From: Novosphingobium beihaiense
GTDB lineage: Bacteria; Pseudomonadota; Alphaproteobacteria; Sphingomonadales; Sphingomonadaceae
DNA: 47,368 nucleotides
Assembly (NCBI RefSeq): GCF_022832375.1
Contig: NZ_JALHLG010000032.1
Span: forward strand, 1 to 47,368
Direction of reading: 5' to 3'
Each line of letters opens with the position of its first letter. Positions within the stretch are counted from its first letter, which is position 1. Positions 37,532 through 46,926 of the stretch are shown piece after piece. Below the pieces are notes generated by a model, which saw only the letters and a program-made list of their open reading frames with translations, was not told the origin of the DNA and made no database searches. A program made the position numbers and the translations under genes.

Positions 37532-37561
37532 ACGCGGCCGGGCCTACGGCCGAAAACCGAG

Positions 37562-37595
37562 ACGGGCGGAATCCGGGCCGGATTCCGCCCGTTTT
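37562..37595 (+). terminator. Strong terminator of ahpCF
   Basis: A perfect 13-bp stem (ACGGGCGGAATCC / GGATTCCGCCCGT) with a 5-nt loop, ending in a short T run, 30 bp after the ahpF stop. Confidence 0.85.
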
Positions 37596-37707
37596 CGTGG
37601 GCACTGCTACGAATTCGCGGCGCTACCGGGCACAATCCGCTGCCGGAAAAAAGTTACTTCAGGCATGCGGGTTGAAAATTTGAGAAATTTGATATATATA
37701 AGCCCTC

Positions 37708-37893
37708 ATGAATAGTAATATATCGGAATTTCATCGCTTCGCTTATAAAGAAGACAATTTCTACGAACTTCGCGACTATTGCAAAGAAAAAGACATCTGG
37801 ATTTGCCAGTCGCTGCGTAGATCTGGTCCCATGACTTTCGCACTGACCCGAAACGGGGATGTCGCTTCGGACCTGAGAAGCCGCTTCGGATAA
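37708..37893 (+). CDS. Small hypothetical protein
   Basis: 61 residues in an AT-rich patch after the ahpF terminator. No family recognised; charged and aromatic-rich (FYELRDYCKEKDIWICQSLR), with a soluble character and two cysteines. No clear ribosome site; a TATATATA stretch lies just upstream. It may be a leftover of transferred DNA or not a gene. Confidence 0.35.
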   Translation: MNSNISEFHRFAYKEDNFYELRDYCKEKDIWICQSLRRSGPMTFALTRNGDVASDLRSRFG

Positions 37894-37951
37894 GCAGGCG
37901 CCACCGGCGCCCCTTCTTTCTTCCATCGTGCCTCGCACTCTTGCCACCGCC

Positions 37952-38165
37952 TCATGCGCCCATTGGCATAGACTGATGAGCATGATGCGCCATGGCTGTT
38001 CGATCAAGCAGCTTAAAGCTTGACTGCGGCCGATCGGCGACGTTGTCGCGCATGAACCGCCATACGTTCTCGACCAAGTTCAGTGTGGGGCAGGTGGGCG
38101 ACAGTAGCAACAGGGTGGTGTTGATCGGTGGAGTTGGCACCGATAGATGCCACACGGCCTAACCG
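37952..38165 (-). pseudogene. IS630-family transposase remnant
   Basis: On the minus strand the segment NTTLLLLSPTCPTLNLVENVWRFMRDN matches the conserved end of IS630-type DDE transposases (usual LPPYSPELNPVENVWQFMRDN). The preceding part (RPGAHA) lies in another frame, so at least one frameshift is present. Only the last quarter of the gene survives. Confidence 0.7.
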
Positions 38166-38276
38166 AGCATGAGCGCCGGGCCTGGTCTGTTGCCCCATCC
38201 TGTTCCGCGCGTTGCCCATCGCGATTCGGCAGTTCCATTTTCAGATCCGTCGAGGCTGCTCACTGGCGTGCTGGAC

Positions 38277-38471
38277 ATGTTGCAGAGCGTGGGCAAGGCC
38301 CACGCTTATGAGGAAGCCGTGCAGTGCTTCGGCTATCTGGCGCGTAGCGCTTTGGGGCGTGAGAGCGACGAGATGCCCTTAGACATTACCAGCTTCTTCC
38401 ATCACGCTGATGAAGCTTACACAATTCTGGGGTCAAACCGTGGCGCCGAATCGCTCAGCGGCGCCGCGTAG
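38277..38471 (+). CDS. Possible small hypothetical protein
   Basis: 64 residues from an ATG at 38277; the frame is open from 38169. No family recognised. It includes a perfect hairpin AGCGTGGGC-aag-GCCCACGCT (38286-38306) near its start. Next to the IS630 remnant, it may be a decayed fragment. Low confidence. Confidence 0.25.
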   Translation: MLQSVGKAHAYEEAVQCFGYLARSALGRESDEMPLDITSFFHHADEAYTILGSNRGAESLSGAA

Positions 38472-38613
38472 GCCGTCAAATGCCTAAAATCAGGACGTCC
38501 GAGCGGCCGAGCGGTTCTTTTTGCACCGGCCTGACCGAGCAAATCCGCCCCTCCCAAAATGTTCTCCGAGGGGTAGATAGGAGGCCAAATTATTCGCTAA
38601 GTTGTTGAAGTGA

Positions 38614-38688
38614 TGGTGCTGCTGGGGAGGATTGAACTCCCGACCTCACCCTTACCAAGGGTGCGCTCTACCACTGAGCTACAGCAGC
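38614..38688 (-). tRNA. tRNA-Thr (anticodon GGT)
   Basis: 75 nt on the minus strand including an encoded CCA. Acceptor arms GCTGCTG/CAGCAGC, D-arm GCTC...GAGC, anticodon stem CACCC/GGGTG with loop TTGGTAA, and T-arm GGGAG-TTCAATC-CTCCC all pair. The anticodon GGT reads threonine codons ACC and ACU. Confidence 0.96.
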
Positions 38689-38793
38689 GCCGTCATCCCG
38701 GTCTCGCCGGGGCAGGGGCGCGCTATTGTCTGCAGCGGCGCCAATTGTCAAGCACCGCTTGCGCTTTCCTGACGCACGCGGCATGGCCCGCCC

Positions 38794-38955
38794 ATGGAAG
38801 AGACCCCGGACAAGCTTTCGCGCGAGGAGCGCCTGGCGGCCAAACTGCGCGAAAATCTGCACCGGCGCAAGGCACAGGCCCGCGCGGTATCCTCGCAGCA
38901 ACGCAGCGGAGATACCGAATCGGGCAGGCTTTCCAAATCGCCCCCGGAAAGCTAG
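38794..38955 (+). CDS. Small conserved-type charged protein
   Basis: 53 residues from the ATG at 38794, starting MEETPDKLSREERLAAKLR and continuing ENLHRRKAQARA: a highly charged amphipathic helix. From memory, short proteins with the same LAAKLRENLRRRKAQAR pattern are common in sphingomonads, though their function is unknown. It lies between tRNA-Thr and gpmA on the gpmA strand. Easily missed because of its length. Confidence 0.6.
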   Translation: MEETPDKLSREERLAAKLRENLHRRKAQARAVSSQQRSGDTESGRLSKSPPES

Positions 38956-39023
38956 GGGCTGCGGCCTGACCATCGCGAAGCGCGGTATGGAACGCGCCGC
39001 CGCAAGACAATAGGGAGCCTGCC

Positions 39024-39710
39024 TTGCCTCGCCTGATCCTTCTCCGCCACGGCCAGAGCCAGTGGAACCTCGAAAACCGCTTCACCGGCTGGTGGGACGT
39101 CGATGTGACCGAGAAGGGCGAAGCCGAGGCCCGCGCCGCCGGCGCTCTGCTCAAGGACAAGGGCATGCTGCCCACGGTCGCTTTCACCTCGGTGCAGACC
39201 CGCGCGATCAAGACGCTGCACTTCGCACTGGAAGCGGCAGGCATCCTCTGGATTCCCGAAACCAAGGACTGGCGCCTCAACGAACGCCACTATGGCGGCC
39301 TCACCGGCCTCAACAAGGCCGAGACGGCGGCCAAGCATGGCGACGAGCAGGTCAAGATCTGGCGCCGCAGCTTCGACACCCCGCCGCCGGTGCTGGAACG
39401 CGGCAGCGAATTCGATCTCTCGGACGACCCGCGCTATGCCGGGATCGACGTGCCGCAGACCGAAAGCCTGAAGGACACTATCGCGCGTGTCCTGCCTTAC
39501 TATGAAAGCTCGATCGTGCCGCATCTCAAGGCAGGCGCCACTGTGCTGGTCGCCGCGCACGGCAACAGCCTGCGCGCGCTGGTGAAGCACCTCTCGGGCA
39601 TTTCGGACGACGAGATCACCGGGCTCGAAATCCCGACCGGCCAGCCGATCATCTACGATCTCGATGCCGATCTGGCGGTGCTCGACCGCTACTATCTCTC
39701 GGAGCGTTGA
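39024..39710 (+). CDS. gpmA: 2,3-bisphosphoglycerate-dependent phosphoglycerate mutase
   Basis: 228 residues, standard length. Glycolytic interconversion of 3- and 2-phosphoglycerate. Active-site segment [20 protein letters not shown] with the phosphohistidine, [12 protein letters not shown], and [15 protein letters not shown] with the second histidine. The purE start follows immediately. Confidence 0.96.
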   Translation: MPRLILLRHGQSQWNLENRFTGWWDVDVTEKGEAEARAAGALLKDKGMLPTVAFTSVQTRAIKTLHFALEAAGILWIPETKDWRLNERHYGGLTGLNKAETAAKHGDEQVKIWRRSFDTPPPVLERGSEFDLSDDPRYAGIDVPQTESLKDTIARVLPYYESSIVPHLKAGATVLVAAHGNSLRALVKHLSGISDDEITGLEIPTGQPIIYDLDADLAVLDRYYLSER

Positions 39711-39711
39711 G

Positions 39712-40191
39712 GTGACGGTTCCTGTCGCCATCATAATGGGCAGCCAGTCCGACTGGCCGACCATGCAGCGCGCCGCCGATATGCTCGACAAGCTGGGCGT
39801 GGCCTACGACGCGCGAATCGTCTCTGCCCACCGCACGCCGGACCGGCTGGTGGACTTCGCCAAGGGCGCGGCGGCGGAAGGGTTCAAGGTCGTGATTGCC
39901 GGTGCGGGCGGCGCGGCGCACCTGCCGGGCATGGTCGCCTCGATGACGCACTTGCCGGTGCTGGGCGTTCCGGTGCAGTCGAAGGCGCTTTCGGGGCAGG
40001 ACAGCCTGCTCTCGATAGTGCAGATGCCCGCGGGCATCCCCGTCGGCACGCTGGCGATCGGTGAAGCAGGCGCGGCCAATGCGGGCCTGCTCGCCGCCTC
40101 GATTCTCGCAACGTCCGACGACGCGTTGGCGGAACGGCTCCAGGCCTTCCGCGCGGCGCAGACCGCCAGCGTAGCCGAGCGGCCATCCTGA
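39712..40191 (+). CDS. purE: 5-(carboxyamino)imidazole ribonucleotide mutase
   Basis: 159 residues from a GTG at 39712 directly after the gpmA stop; this gives the normal PurE length, while the earlier ATG at 39664 lies inside gpmA. Motifs [41 protein letters not shown]. Moves the carboxyl group in purine synthesis, using the product of PurK encoded next. Confidence 0.95.
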   Translation: MTVPVAIIMGSQSDWPTMQRAADMLDKLGVAYDARIVSAHRTPDRLVDFAKGAAAEGFKVVIAGAGGAAHLPGMVASMTHLPVLGVPVQSKALSGQDSLLSIVQMPAGIPVGTLAIGEAGAANAGLLAASILATSDDALAERLQAFRAAQTASVAERPS

Positions 40192-40193
40192 TG

Positions 40194-40270
40194 CTTCGAC
40201 AAGCTCAGCATGAGCGGGGAAAAAACCGCACACTCAACGCAAACTCCGCTCGTCCTGAGCCTGTCGAAGG
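40194..40270. repeat. Inverted pair of a dispersed intergenic repeat
   Basis: The left arm at 40194-40216 begins CTTCGACAAGCTCAG and the right arm at 40247-40270 ends CCTGTCGAAGG. The arms are inverted copies with about three mismatches in 23. The core TTCGACAGGCTCAGGACGAGC is, from memory, a repeat found many times between genes in sphingomonad genomes. Lies between purE and purK. Confidence 0.65.
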
Positions 40271-40288
40271 ACGGTAGGTAGCACGCCC

Positions 40289-41347
40289 ATGATCGCACCC
40301 GGCGAAACCATCGGTATCCTTGGCGGCGGTCAGCTTGGCCGGATGATCGCCATGGCCGCCGCGCAGCTCGGCTATCGCTGCCATATCTATGCGCCCGAAG
40401 GCGATTCGATTGCCGCCGAAGTCTCCGCCGCGTTCACCTGCGCGAGCTGGGACGACGGCAAGGCCATGGCCGCTTTCGCCGCCGATTGCGCGGTGGTGAC
40501 TTACGAGTTCGAGAACGTGCCTGTCGCGCCGCTCGCCGCGCTGGGCGAAGTGCCGCTGCTGCCGCATCCGCGCGCGCTCGAAACCGCGCAGGACCGGCTG
40601 ACCGAAAAACGCTTCGTCACCGGCCTAGGCGGCACACCCGCGCCGTTCGCCCCGGTCGATTCGGCGGAGGATCTGACCGCCGCCATTGCCGAGATCGGCG
40701 CGCCCGGCATCCTCAAGACCCGACGCGACGGCTATGACGGCAAGGGCCAGTGGCGGATCATGGCGTCGGACGATGCGGCAGGACTCGATCTGCCCGGCCA
40801 GCCGCTGATCTATGAAGGTTTCGTCACCTTTTTCGCCGAATTCTCGGTGATTCTGTGCCGGGGCGCGGATGGCGACATCCGCTTCTTCGATTCGGCGCAC
40901 AACGTGCACGAAAGCGGGATTCTCGCCGTCAGCACTGTGCCCGCGCCTGCGGCACTGATCGAGCAGGTGCCCGCCGCTCGCGAACTCGCCGCGAAAGTGG
41001 CCGGAGCGCTGGACTATGTGGGCGTGCTGACGCTGGAATTCTTCGCTACCGAAGCGGGCCCCGTCTTCAACGAGATGGCCCCGCGCGTCCACAATTCGGG
41101 CCACTGGACGATCGAAGGCGCCGTCACCAGCCAGTTCGAGAACCATGTGCGCGCGATCTGCGGCCTGCCGCTGGGCGGCACCGGGCTGGCGGCGAGAGGC
41201 GTGGAGATGCGCAACCTGATCGGCGACGAAGCGCACGACTGGCCCGCGATCCTGGCCGATCCGGCGAACCACCTGCACCTTTACGGCAAGGCCGCCGCAC
41301 GCCCCGGGCGCAAGATGGGCCATGTCACCCGGCTCACGCTGGACTGA
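40289..41347 (+). CDS. purK: 5-(carboxyamino)imidazole ribonucleotide synthase
   Basis: 352 residues, ATP-grasp family. Uses ATP and bicarbonate to make N5-CAIR. Motifs: IGILGGGQLGRMIAMAA, TYEFENVP, LKTRRDGYDGKGQWR, and FNEMAPRVHNSGHWTIEGA. folA follows after 13 bp. Confidence 0.95.
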   Translation: MIAPGETIGILGGGQLGRMIAMAAAQLGYRCHIYAPEGDSIAAEVSAAFTCASWDDGKAMAAFAADCAVVTYEFENVPVAPLAALGEVPLLPHPRALETAQDRLTEKRFVTGLGGTPAPFAPVDSAEDLTAAIAEIGAPGILKTRRDGYDGKGQWRIMASDDAAGLDLPGQPLIYEGFVTFFAEFSVILCRGADGDIRFFDSAHNVHESGILAVSTVPAPAALIEQVPAARELAAKVAGALDYVGVLTLEFFATEAGPVFNEMAPRVHNSGHWTIEGAVTSQFENHVRAICGLPLGGTGLAARGVEMRNLIGDEAHDWPAILADPANHLHLYGKAAARPGRKMGHVTRLTLD

Positions 41348-41360
41348 GGCGGCAGGCGGC

Positions 41361-41846
41361 ATGGCGCAGGAGCTGTTCCTTATCTACGCGCGCGCCGCCA
41401 ATGGCGTGATCGGCCGCGACGGTGCTTTACCCTGGCGCCTCTCCGCCGATCTCAAGCGGTTCAAGGCCATGACCATGGGCAAGCCGATGATCATGGGCCG
41501 CAAGACGTTCGAGAGCTTTTCTTCCCCCCTGCCCGGCCGCCGCCATATCGTGCTGACGCGCGATCCCGCCTGGCAGGCCGAAGGCGCCGAAGTCGTGCAT
41601 TCGGTGGAGGAAGCCCTGGCGCTGGCGGGAGACGGCGAAGTGGCCGTGGTGGGCGGCGCGGAAATCTATGCCCTGATGATGCCCCATGCCCGCCGCATCG
41701 AGCTTACCGAAGTCCATGGCGATTACGAAGGCGATACCGCGATGCCCCCGCCCGGCCCCGAATGGCGCGAAACCGCGCGGGAAGAGCATGCCGCTCAGGG
41801 TGAGGCACCGGCTTACGCTTTCGTGACGCTGATCCGCGACTTATAG
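41361..41846 (+). CDS. folA: Dihydrofolate reductase
   Basis: 161 residues from the ATG at 41361 (MAQELFLIYARA); the open frame upstream overlaps purK. Reduces dihydrofolate with NADPH. Motifs: NGVIGRDGALPWRLSADLKRF, MIMGRKTFES, PLPGRRHIVLTR and VVGGAEIYALMM. ribF follows after 11 bp. Confidence 0.94.
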   Translation: MAQELFLIYARAANGVIGRDGALPWRLSADLKRFKAMTMGKPMIMGRKTFESFSSPLPGRRHIVLTRDPAWQAEGAEVVHSVEEALALAGDGEVAVVGGAEIYALMMPHARRIELTEVHGDYEGDTAMPPPGPEWRETAREEHAAQGEAPAYAFVTLIRDL

Positions 41847-41857
41847 GCCCTGCCGAC

Positions 41858-42802
41858 ATGATTCGCCTCGACAACCGTCATCCCATTCCCGAATCGCTGC
41901 GCGGTGCCATTGTGGCGCTGGGCAATTTCGACGGGTTCCATCAGGGCCATCAGGCCGTTGTCGGCGAAGCGATCCGCTGGGCGCGGGCCGAAGGCCGCCC
42001 GGCCATTGTCGCCACGTTCGATCCGCACCCCGTGCGCCTGTTCCAGCCCGATGCCGAGCCTTTCCGCCTGACCACGCTGGAACAGCGCGAGGAACTTTTC
42101 GCCGGGGCCGGGGCGGATGCCATGCTGGTGCTCCATTTCGACCGGGCGATGGCGGCGATGAGCGCGCCCGGCTGGGTGGAGAAGGAACTGGCCGGGCACC
42201 TTGGCGCGGCAGGCGTCGTTACCGGCGAGGATTTCACGTTCGGCAAGGGCCGCTCGGGCAATCCGCAAGTGCTGCGCGAGGCGGGCGCGCGCTTCGGGCT
42301 TTCGGGCCGCACCGTCGGCCCGGTCTGCGATGGGGAGGGCGTGATTTCCTCCAGCCGCATCCGCGATGCCCTGAAGGCGGGTGACTGCGCCACGGCGATG
42401 CGCCTGCTGACCCGGCCTTTCGCGATTCGCGGCACGGTGCAGCACGGCGACAAGCTGGGCCGCGAAATGGGCTTTCCCACCGCCAATATCGCGCTCGAAT
42501 CCTATCTGCGCCCGCATTACGGCGTCTATGCCGTGACCGGTCGTCTGCCGGACGGGCGCGTGCTGCCGGGGGCGGCGAATCTGGGCATCCGCCCGCAGTT
42601 CGAAGTGCCCAAGGAGCTGCTGGAACCCCATTTCTTCGACTTTTCGGAAGATCTCTACGATCAGGAAATCGAAGTGTCGTTCCACCACTTCCTGCGCCCG
42701 GAAGCCAAGTTCGATTCTTTCGACGCGCTGATCGCGCAGATCGGCGCCGATTGCGTCAAGGCGCGCGAACTGCTGGCGGGCATCGGCGAAACCGGAGTCT
42801 GA
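41858..42802 (+). CDS. ribF: Bifunctional riboflavin kinase/FAD synthetase
   Basis: 314 residues. The N-terminal nucleotidyltransferase domain has LGNFDGFHQGHQAVV and VTGEDFTFGKGRSGN; the C-terminal kinase domain has GDKLGREMGFPTANI and GVYAVTGRLPDG. Makes FMN and FAD from riboflavin. ileS follows after 85 bp. Confidence 0.95.
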   Translation: MIRLDNRHPIPESLRGAIVALGNFDGFHQGHQAVVGEAIRWARAEGRPAIVATFDPHPVRLFQPDAEPFRLTTLEQREELFAGAGADAMLVLHFDRAMAAMSAPGWVEKELAGHLGAAGVVTGEDFTFGKGRSGNPQVLREAGARFGLSGRTVGPVCDGEGVISSSRIRDALKAGDCATAMRLLTRPFAIRGTVQHGDKLGREMGFPTANIALESYLRPHYGVYAVTGRLPDGRVLPGAANLGIRPQFEVPKELLEPHFFDFSEDLYDQEIEVSFHHFLRPEAKFDSFDALIAQIGADCVKARELLAGIGETGV

Positions 42803-42887
42803 ACGCAGTTTTGCGCTGTCCCCATGTGATTTGTACGCACTGCGGACTCTTCCAACGTTAAGCCATTTACGTTAACGCCCGCCGATC

Positions 42888-45725
42888 ATGACCGAGCAGC
42901 GCGATTATCGTAACACCGTCTTCCTTCCGAAGACCAGTTTCCCCATGAAGGCCGGGCTTCCGCAGAAGGAGCCGGGTATTCTTGCGCGCTGGCAGGAACA
43001 GAACATTTACGAGACGATCCGCGAGCACCGCCGCGGCCGTGAAAAGTTCATCCTGCATGACGGCCCGCCCTATGCGAACGGCGATATGCATATCGGCCAC
43101 GCGCTTAACCATATTCTCAAGGACATGGTGGTGCGCACCCAGACCCTGCTGGGCAAGGATGCGCCCTACGTGCCCGGCTGGGACTGCCACGGCCTGCCTA
43201 TCGAATGGAAGGTCGAGGAAGAATACCGCAAGAAAAAGAAGAACAAGGACGAAGTTCCCCCCGAGGAATTCCGCGCCGAGTGCCGCGCCTATGCCCAGAA
43301 CTGGGTCAATGTGCAGCGCGAGCAACTGAAACGCCTGGGCATCGGCGGGGACTGGGACCACCCCTATCTGACGATGGATTTCGACGCCGAGGCGACGATC
43401 GTTTCGGAGCTGATGAAGTTTGCCGAAAGCGGCATGCTCTATCGCGGCGCCAAGCCGGTGATGTGGTCCCCGGTTGAAAAGACCGCGCTGGCCGATGCCG
43501 AAGTGGAATACGCGGACATCGTCTCCACCCAGATCGACGTCGGCTTCGAGATCGTCGAGGCACCCGAATGCCCCGAACTGGTGGGCACCACGGCGGTGAT
43601 CTGGACCACCACGCCCTGGACGATCCCGATCAACCAGGCGCTCGCCTACGGCAAGCCGATCGATTACCTGCAGATCACCGTTGCGGGCAAGAAGTACCTC
43701 GTTGCCGAACCGCTGGTCGATGCCTTCTGCAAGCGCCTCAACGAGGACGGTTACGACTTCGAGATGTACGTGAAGGGCCCGCTGCTGGAAGGCGCCAAGG
43801 CCCTGCACCCGATGCATCACCTGGGCGGCTTCTTCGCCGAGCCGCGCCCGTTCCTGCCCGGCGATTTCGTCACTACCGACAGCGGCACCGGCCTCGTGCA
43901 CATGTCGCCCGACCATGGCGAGGACGACTTCGATCTGTGCAAGGCGCACGGCATCGGCCCGAAATTCGTGGTCGAAGGCGACGGCAAGTACCGTGCCGAC
44001 TGGCTGTGGCTGGGCGGCCAGGGCTCGGTCATCAATCCCAAGTTCAATGCGCCCGACGGCCCCATCTGCACCGCGCTGCGCGAAGCGGGCGGGCTGCTGG
44101 CGGCGAGCGCGGACTACACGCATTCCTATCCGCACTCGTGGCGGTCCAAGGCCAAGGTAATCTACCGCTGCACCCCGCAATGGTTCGTGCCGATGGACAA
44201 GCCGCTGCCCCATCAGGGCCTGACTCTGCGCGAAACCGCATGGGACGCGCTGGCCGACACCCGCTTCGTGCCTGCCAAGGGCCGCAACCGCATCAGCGCG
44301 ATGGTCAACACCCGGCCGGACTGGGTGCTGTCGCGCCAGCGTGCCTGGGGCGTGCCGATCACGCTGTTCGTCCACCGCAAGAGCGGCGAATATCTCGCCG
44401 ATCCGGAAGTGAACGCGCGCATCGTCTCCGCCATCCGCGAAAACGGCGTCGATGCATGGACCGACGAGCGCGCGCAGGAATACCTCGGCAATGCCTACAG
44501 CGCCGAGGATTACGAGCGCATCACCGACATTCTCGACGTGTGGTTCGATTCGGGCTCGACGCATGCTTTCGTGCTCGAATCGGGCAAATGGCCCGATCTC
44601 ATGCGCCCGGCCGACTATAGCGGTCCGCCAGCCGACCTCTATCTGGAAGGCAGCGACCAGCATCGCGGCTGGTTCCAGTCCTCGCTGCTGGAAAGCTGCG
44701 CCACGCGCGGCCATGCGCCCTACAAGGCGGTCCTGACCCATGGCTTCACCATGGACGCCAAGGGCTTCAAGATGTCGAAGTCGCTGGGCAACACCGTCAA
44801 TCCGCTCAAGATCATGGAGCAGTACGGCGCCGACATCATCCGCCTCTGGGCGCTCTCGGTCGATTTCACCGAAGATCACCGCATCGGCGACGAGATCCTG
44901 AAAGGCACCGCCGACCAGTACCGCAAGCTGCGCAACACCATGCGCTATCTGCTGGGCGCGCTGGCCGACTACGACGAGGCCGAAGCCCTGCCCGTGGCCG
45001 AAATGCCCGAGCTGGAGCGCTATGTCCTCACCCTACTGGGCAAGCTCGACAAGACGCTGCGCCAGGCCGTCGCGGACTTCGATTTCAACACTTACGTCCG
45101 TGAACTGCTGGATTTCTGCAACGAGGACCTTTCGGCCTTCTTCTTCGATATCCGCAAGGACTGCCTCTATTGCGACAGCCCGGCCGATCCCAAGCGCCGC
45201 GCCTACCGCACCGTGCTCGACACACTGTTCCACGCGCTGGTGCGCTGGGCCGCGCCGGTCACGGTGTTCACGGCGGAGGAAGTGTGGACCACACGCTATC
45301 CCGAAGGCAGCAGCGTGCATCTGCTCGAATGGCCCAGAGTGCCCAGCGTCATCGAACCGGGTGAAAATCCGGACATCGATGGCAATTCTGGCCTTGAGCG
45401 GAAATGGGAGCGGCTGCGCGCCGTCCGGTCCACCGTCATGGAACAGATCGAGCCGATGCGCCGCGAAAAGACGATCGGTTCCGGCCTGCAGGCCACTGTC
45501 CGGATCGGCAGCGATCTTCTGCCCGATGGGGACTTCTCCGATGCCGACCTGGCCGAGCTGTTCATCACCGCGACAGTCTCGCGCGGCCAAGGCAGTGAGG
45601 TGACTGTCACTCCCTCTACCGACCACAAGTGCGGCCGCTGCTGGCGCCACCTTCCGGAAGTTTCCGAAGACGGTGCGCTGTGTGGCCGCTGCGACGATGC
45701 CGTGGGCGCCATGGAGGAAGCATGA
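42888..45725 (+). CDS. ileS: Isoleucyl-tRNA synthetase
   Basis: 945 residues, normal. Class-I synthetase with the HIGH-type motif in GDMHIGHALNH, KMSKSLGN in the catalytic core, an editing domain between, and a C-terminal zinc finger (CGRCWRHLPE ... CGRCDD). The stop overlaps the lspA start (ATGA). Confidence 0.97.
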   Translation: MTEQRDYRNTVFLPKTSFPMKAGLPQKEPGILARWQEQNIYETIREHRRGREKFILHDGPPYANGDMHIGHALNHILKDMVVRTQTLLGKDAPYVPGWDCHGLPIEWKVEEEYRKKKKNKDEVPPEEFRAECRAYAQNWVNVQREQLKRLGIGGDWDHPYLTMDFDAEATIVSELMKFAESGMLYRGAKPVMWSPVEKTALADAEVEYADIVSTQIDVGFEIVEAPECPELVGTTAVIWTTTPWTIPINQALAYGKPIDYLQITVAGKKYLVAEPLVDAFCKRLNEDGYDFEMYVKGPLLEGAKALHPMHHLGGFFAEPRPFLPGDFVTTDSGTGLVHMSPDHGEDDFDLCKAHGIGPKFVVEGDGKYRADWLWLGGQGSVINPKFNAPDGPICTALREAGGLLAASADYTHSYPHSWRSKAKVIYRCTPQWFVPMDKPLPHQGLTLRETAWDALADTRFVPAKGRNRISAMVNTRPDWVLSRQRAWGVPITLFVHRKSGEYLADPEVNARIVSAIRENGVDAWTDERAQEYLGNAYSAEDYERITDILDVWFDSGSTHAFVLESGKWPDLMRPADYSGPPADLYLEGSDQHRGWFQSSLLESCATRGHAPYKAVLTHGFTMDAKGFKMSKSLGNTVNPLKIMEQYGADIIRLWALSVDFTEDHRIGDEILKGTADQYRKLRNTMRYLLGALADYDEAEALPVAEMPELERYVLTLLGKLDKTLRQAVADFDFNTYVRELLDFCNEDLSAFFFDIRKDCLYCDSPADPKRRAYRTVLDTLFHALVRWAAPVTVFTAEEVWTTRYPEGSSVHLLEWPRVPSVIEPGENPDIDGNSGLERKWERLRAVRSTVMEQIEPMRREKTIGSGLQATVRIGSDLLPDGDFSDADLAELFITATVSRGQGSEVTVTPSTDHKCGRCWRHLPEVSEDGALCGRCDDAVGAMEEA

Positions 45726-46240
45726 ACGCGGCGATGCGCAACCGCATTGCCGGGCTGCTGATGGCAGCGCTGATCTTCCTTGCCGATCAGGCGCTCAAGG
45801 GCTGGCTCACCGGGCCACTGCAGCTTGAGCGCGTGCGCGTGATCGACCTGCTGCCGGTGTTCGATCTGCGTTACACGCAAAACTTCGGCGTTTCGCTCGG
45901 CCTGTTCACCGCCGGTTCGCCCGAGGGGCGCTGGGCGCTGGTGGCGATGACCGGCGCCATCGCGCTGTTCGTGTTCGTGTGGATGATGCGCGAGCGCAAG
46001 CTGGGCGATATCGCCGCGCTGGCGCTGGTGCTGGGCGGCGCGGCCGGGAATATCCGCGACCGATTCCAGTTCGGATTCGTCATCGACTATGCAGATCTGC
46101 ACTTCGGCGAATGGCGCCCGTTCCTGATTTTCAACCTTGCCGACGCCGCGATTACCATCGGCGTCCTGATTATCCTTGCCCGATCCCTGCTTTCGCGCGA
46201 AAAGCCGGACGCTACGGCTGAACCCGCTCCGGAGAGTTGA
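45722..46240 (+). CDS. lspA: Lipoprotein signal peptidase (signal peptidase II)
   Basis: 172 residues from the ATG at 45722 overlapping the ileS stop. Four membrane helices; the aspartyl-protease motifs are GGAAGNIRDRF and VIDYADLHF, and NFGVSLGLF is the family N-x-G-x-S segment. Cleaves prolipoproteins such as the one encoded next. Confidence 0.94.
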   Translation: MNAAMRNRIAGLLMAALIFLADQALKGWLTGPLQLERVRVIDLLPVFDLRYTQNFGVSLGLFTAGSPEGRWALVAMTGAIALFVFVWMMRERKLGDIAALALVLGGAAGNIRDRFQFGFVIDYADLHFGEWRPFLIFNLADAAITIGVLIILARSLLSREKPDATAEPAPES

Positions 46241-46250
46241 TTTGATACCC

Positions 46251-46661
46251 ATGAAGAAAACCGGTGCCCTGGTCCTCGTCACGACCGGCGCGCTCCTGCT
46301 GTCGGCTTGCGGCAGCACCGGGCTGTTCAACCGCAACCGTCCTGACGAGTTCGCGGTGCAGCGCCAGTCTCCGCTGGTGGTCCCGCCCGATTTCTCGCTG
46401 ACCCCGCCCAAGCAGGGCCAGCCGCGCCCCACGGACGACAATATCCAGCAGAAGACGCTCGACGCGCTGTTCGGCGGCCCGCAGGCCCGCAGCGACATCG
46501 AGAAGCGGACGCTGGCCCTTGCAGGCCCCGCGGTTGCAGGCATCCGCTCCAACGTGGGCGATCCTTCGACATACACCGTCGCCAAAGGCCAGGTGACCCG
46601 CGCCATCCTCTCCGCCCCCGAAGGCGATGGCCGCGATGCACAGACCTCCGTCGGCGGCTAA
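46251..46661 (+). CDS. bamF: DUF3035 lipoprotein, probable BAM complex subunit BamF
   Basis: 136 residues from the ATG at 46251. Lipoprotein signal with lipobox LSAC, then the RPDEFAV motif characteristic of the alphaproteobacterial BamF/DUF3035 family and VPPDFSLTPPKQGQ. Expected in the outer-membrane beta-barrel assembly machine. Follows lspA after 10 bp, an order I associate with alphaproteobacteria. Confidence 0.8.
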   Translation: MKKTGALVLVTTGALLLSACGSTGLFNRNRPDEFAVQRQSPLVVPPDFSLTPPKQGQPRPTDDNIQQKTLDALFGGPQARSDIEKRTLALAGPAVAGIRSNVGDPSTYTVAKGQVTRAILSAPEGDGRDAQTSVGG

Positions 46662-46684
46662 GGCCTGCTGACAGCATGAATTGC

Positions 46685-46712
46685 AAAGGGCCGGGCGAAA
46701 GTCCGGCCCTTT
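46685..46712 (+). terminator. Terminator of the ileS-lspA-bamF operon
   Basis: AAAGGGCCGG and CCGGCCCTTT form a perfect 10-bp stem with an 8-nt loop, starting 24 bp after the bamF stop and ending in a T run. Confidence 0.85.
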
Positions 46713-46926
46713 TCGTATGCCTTCTTGTTACGGACGCATTGCATGGTCCCTGCGGGTCCGGAGCATCGGGCCTGAAATCTGAATCGAAGAGATTCCCTCT
46801 TCAAAAGCTGGGGGTAGAGCGAAGAGCCTGCTTTTGGGGTTCCGGCAGCCCAAATTTGGGGGACTCGTCGTAAGATTGTCGATTGTTCGCGCCGGTTTGA
46901 GGGCCGGGTGCTTTGAGAGGCCGGGG

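Noticed and set aside
42867..44879. 670-codon open frame antisense to ileS
   Set aside because: It is the mirror frame of a clear isoleucyl-tRNA synthetase in high-GC DNA; composition is rich in Arg/His/Gly with no family motifs.
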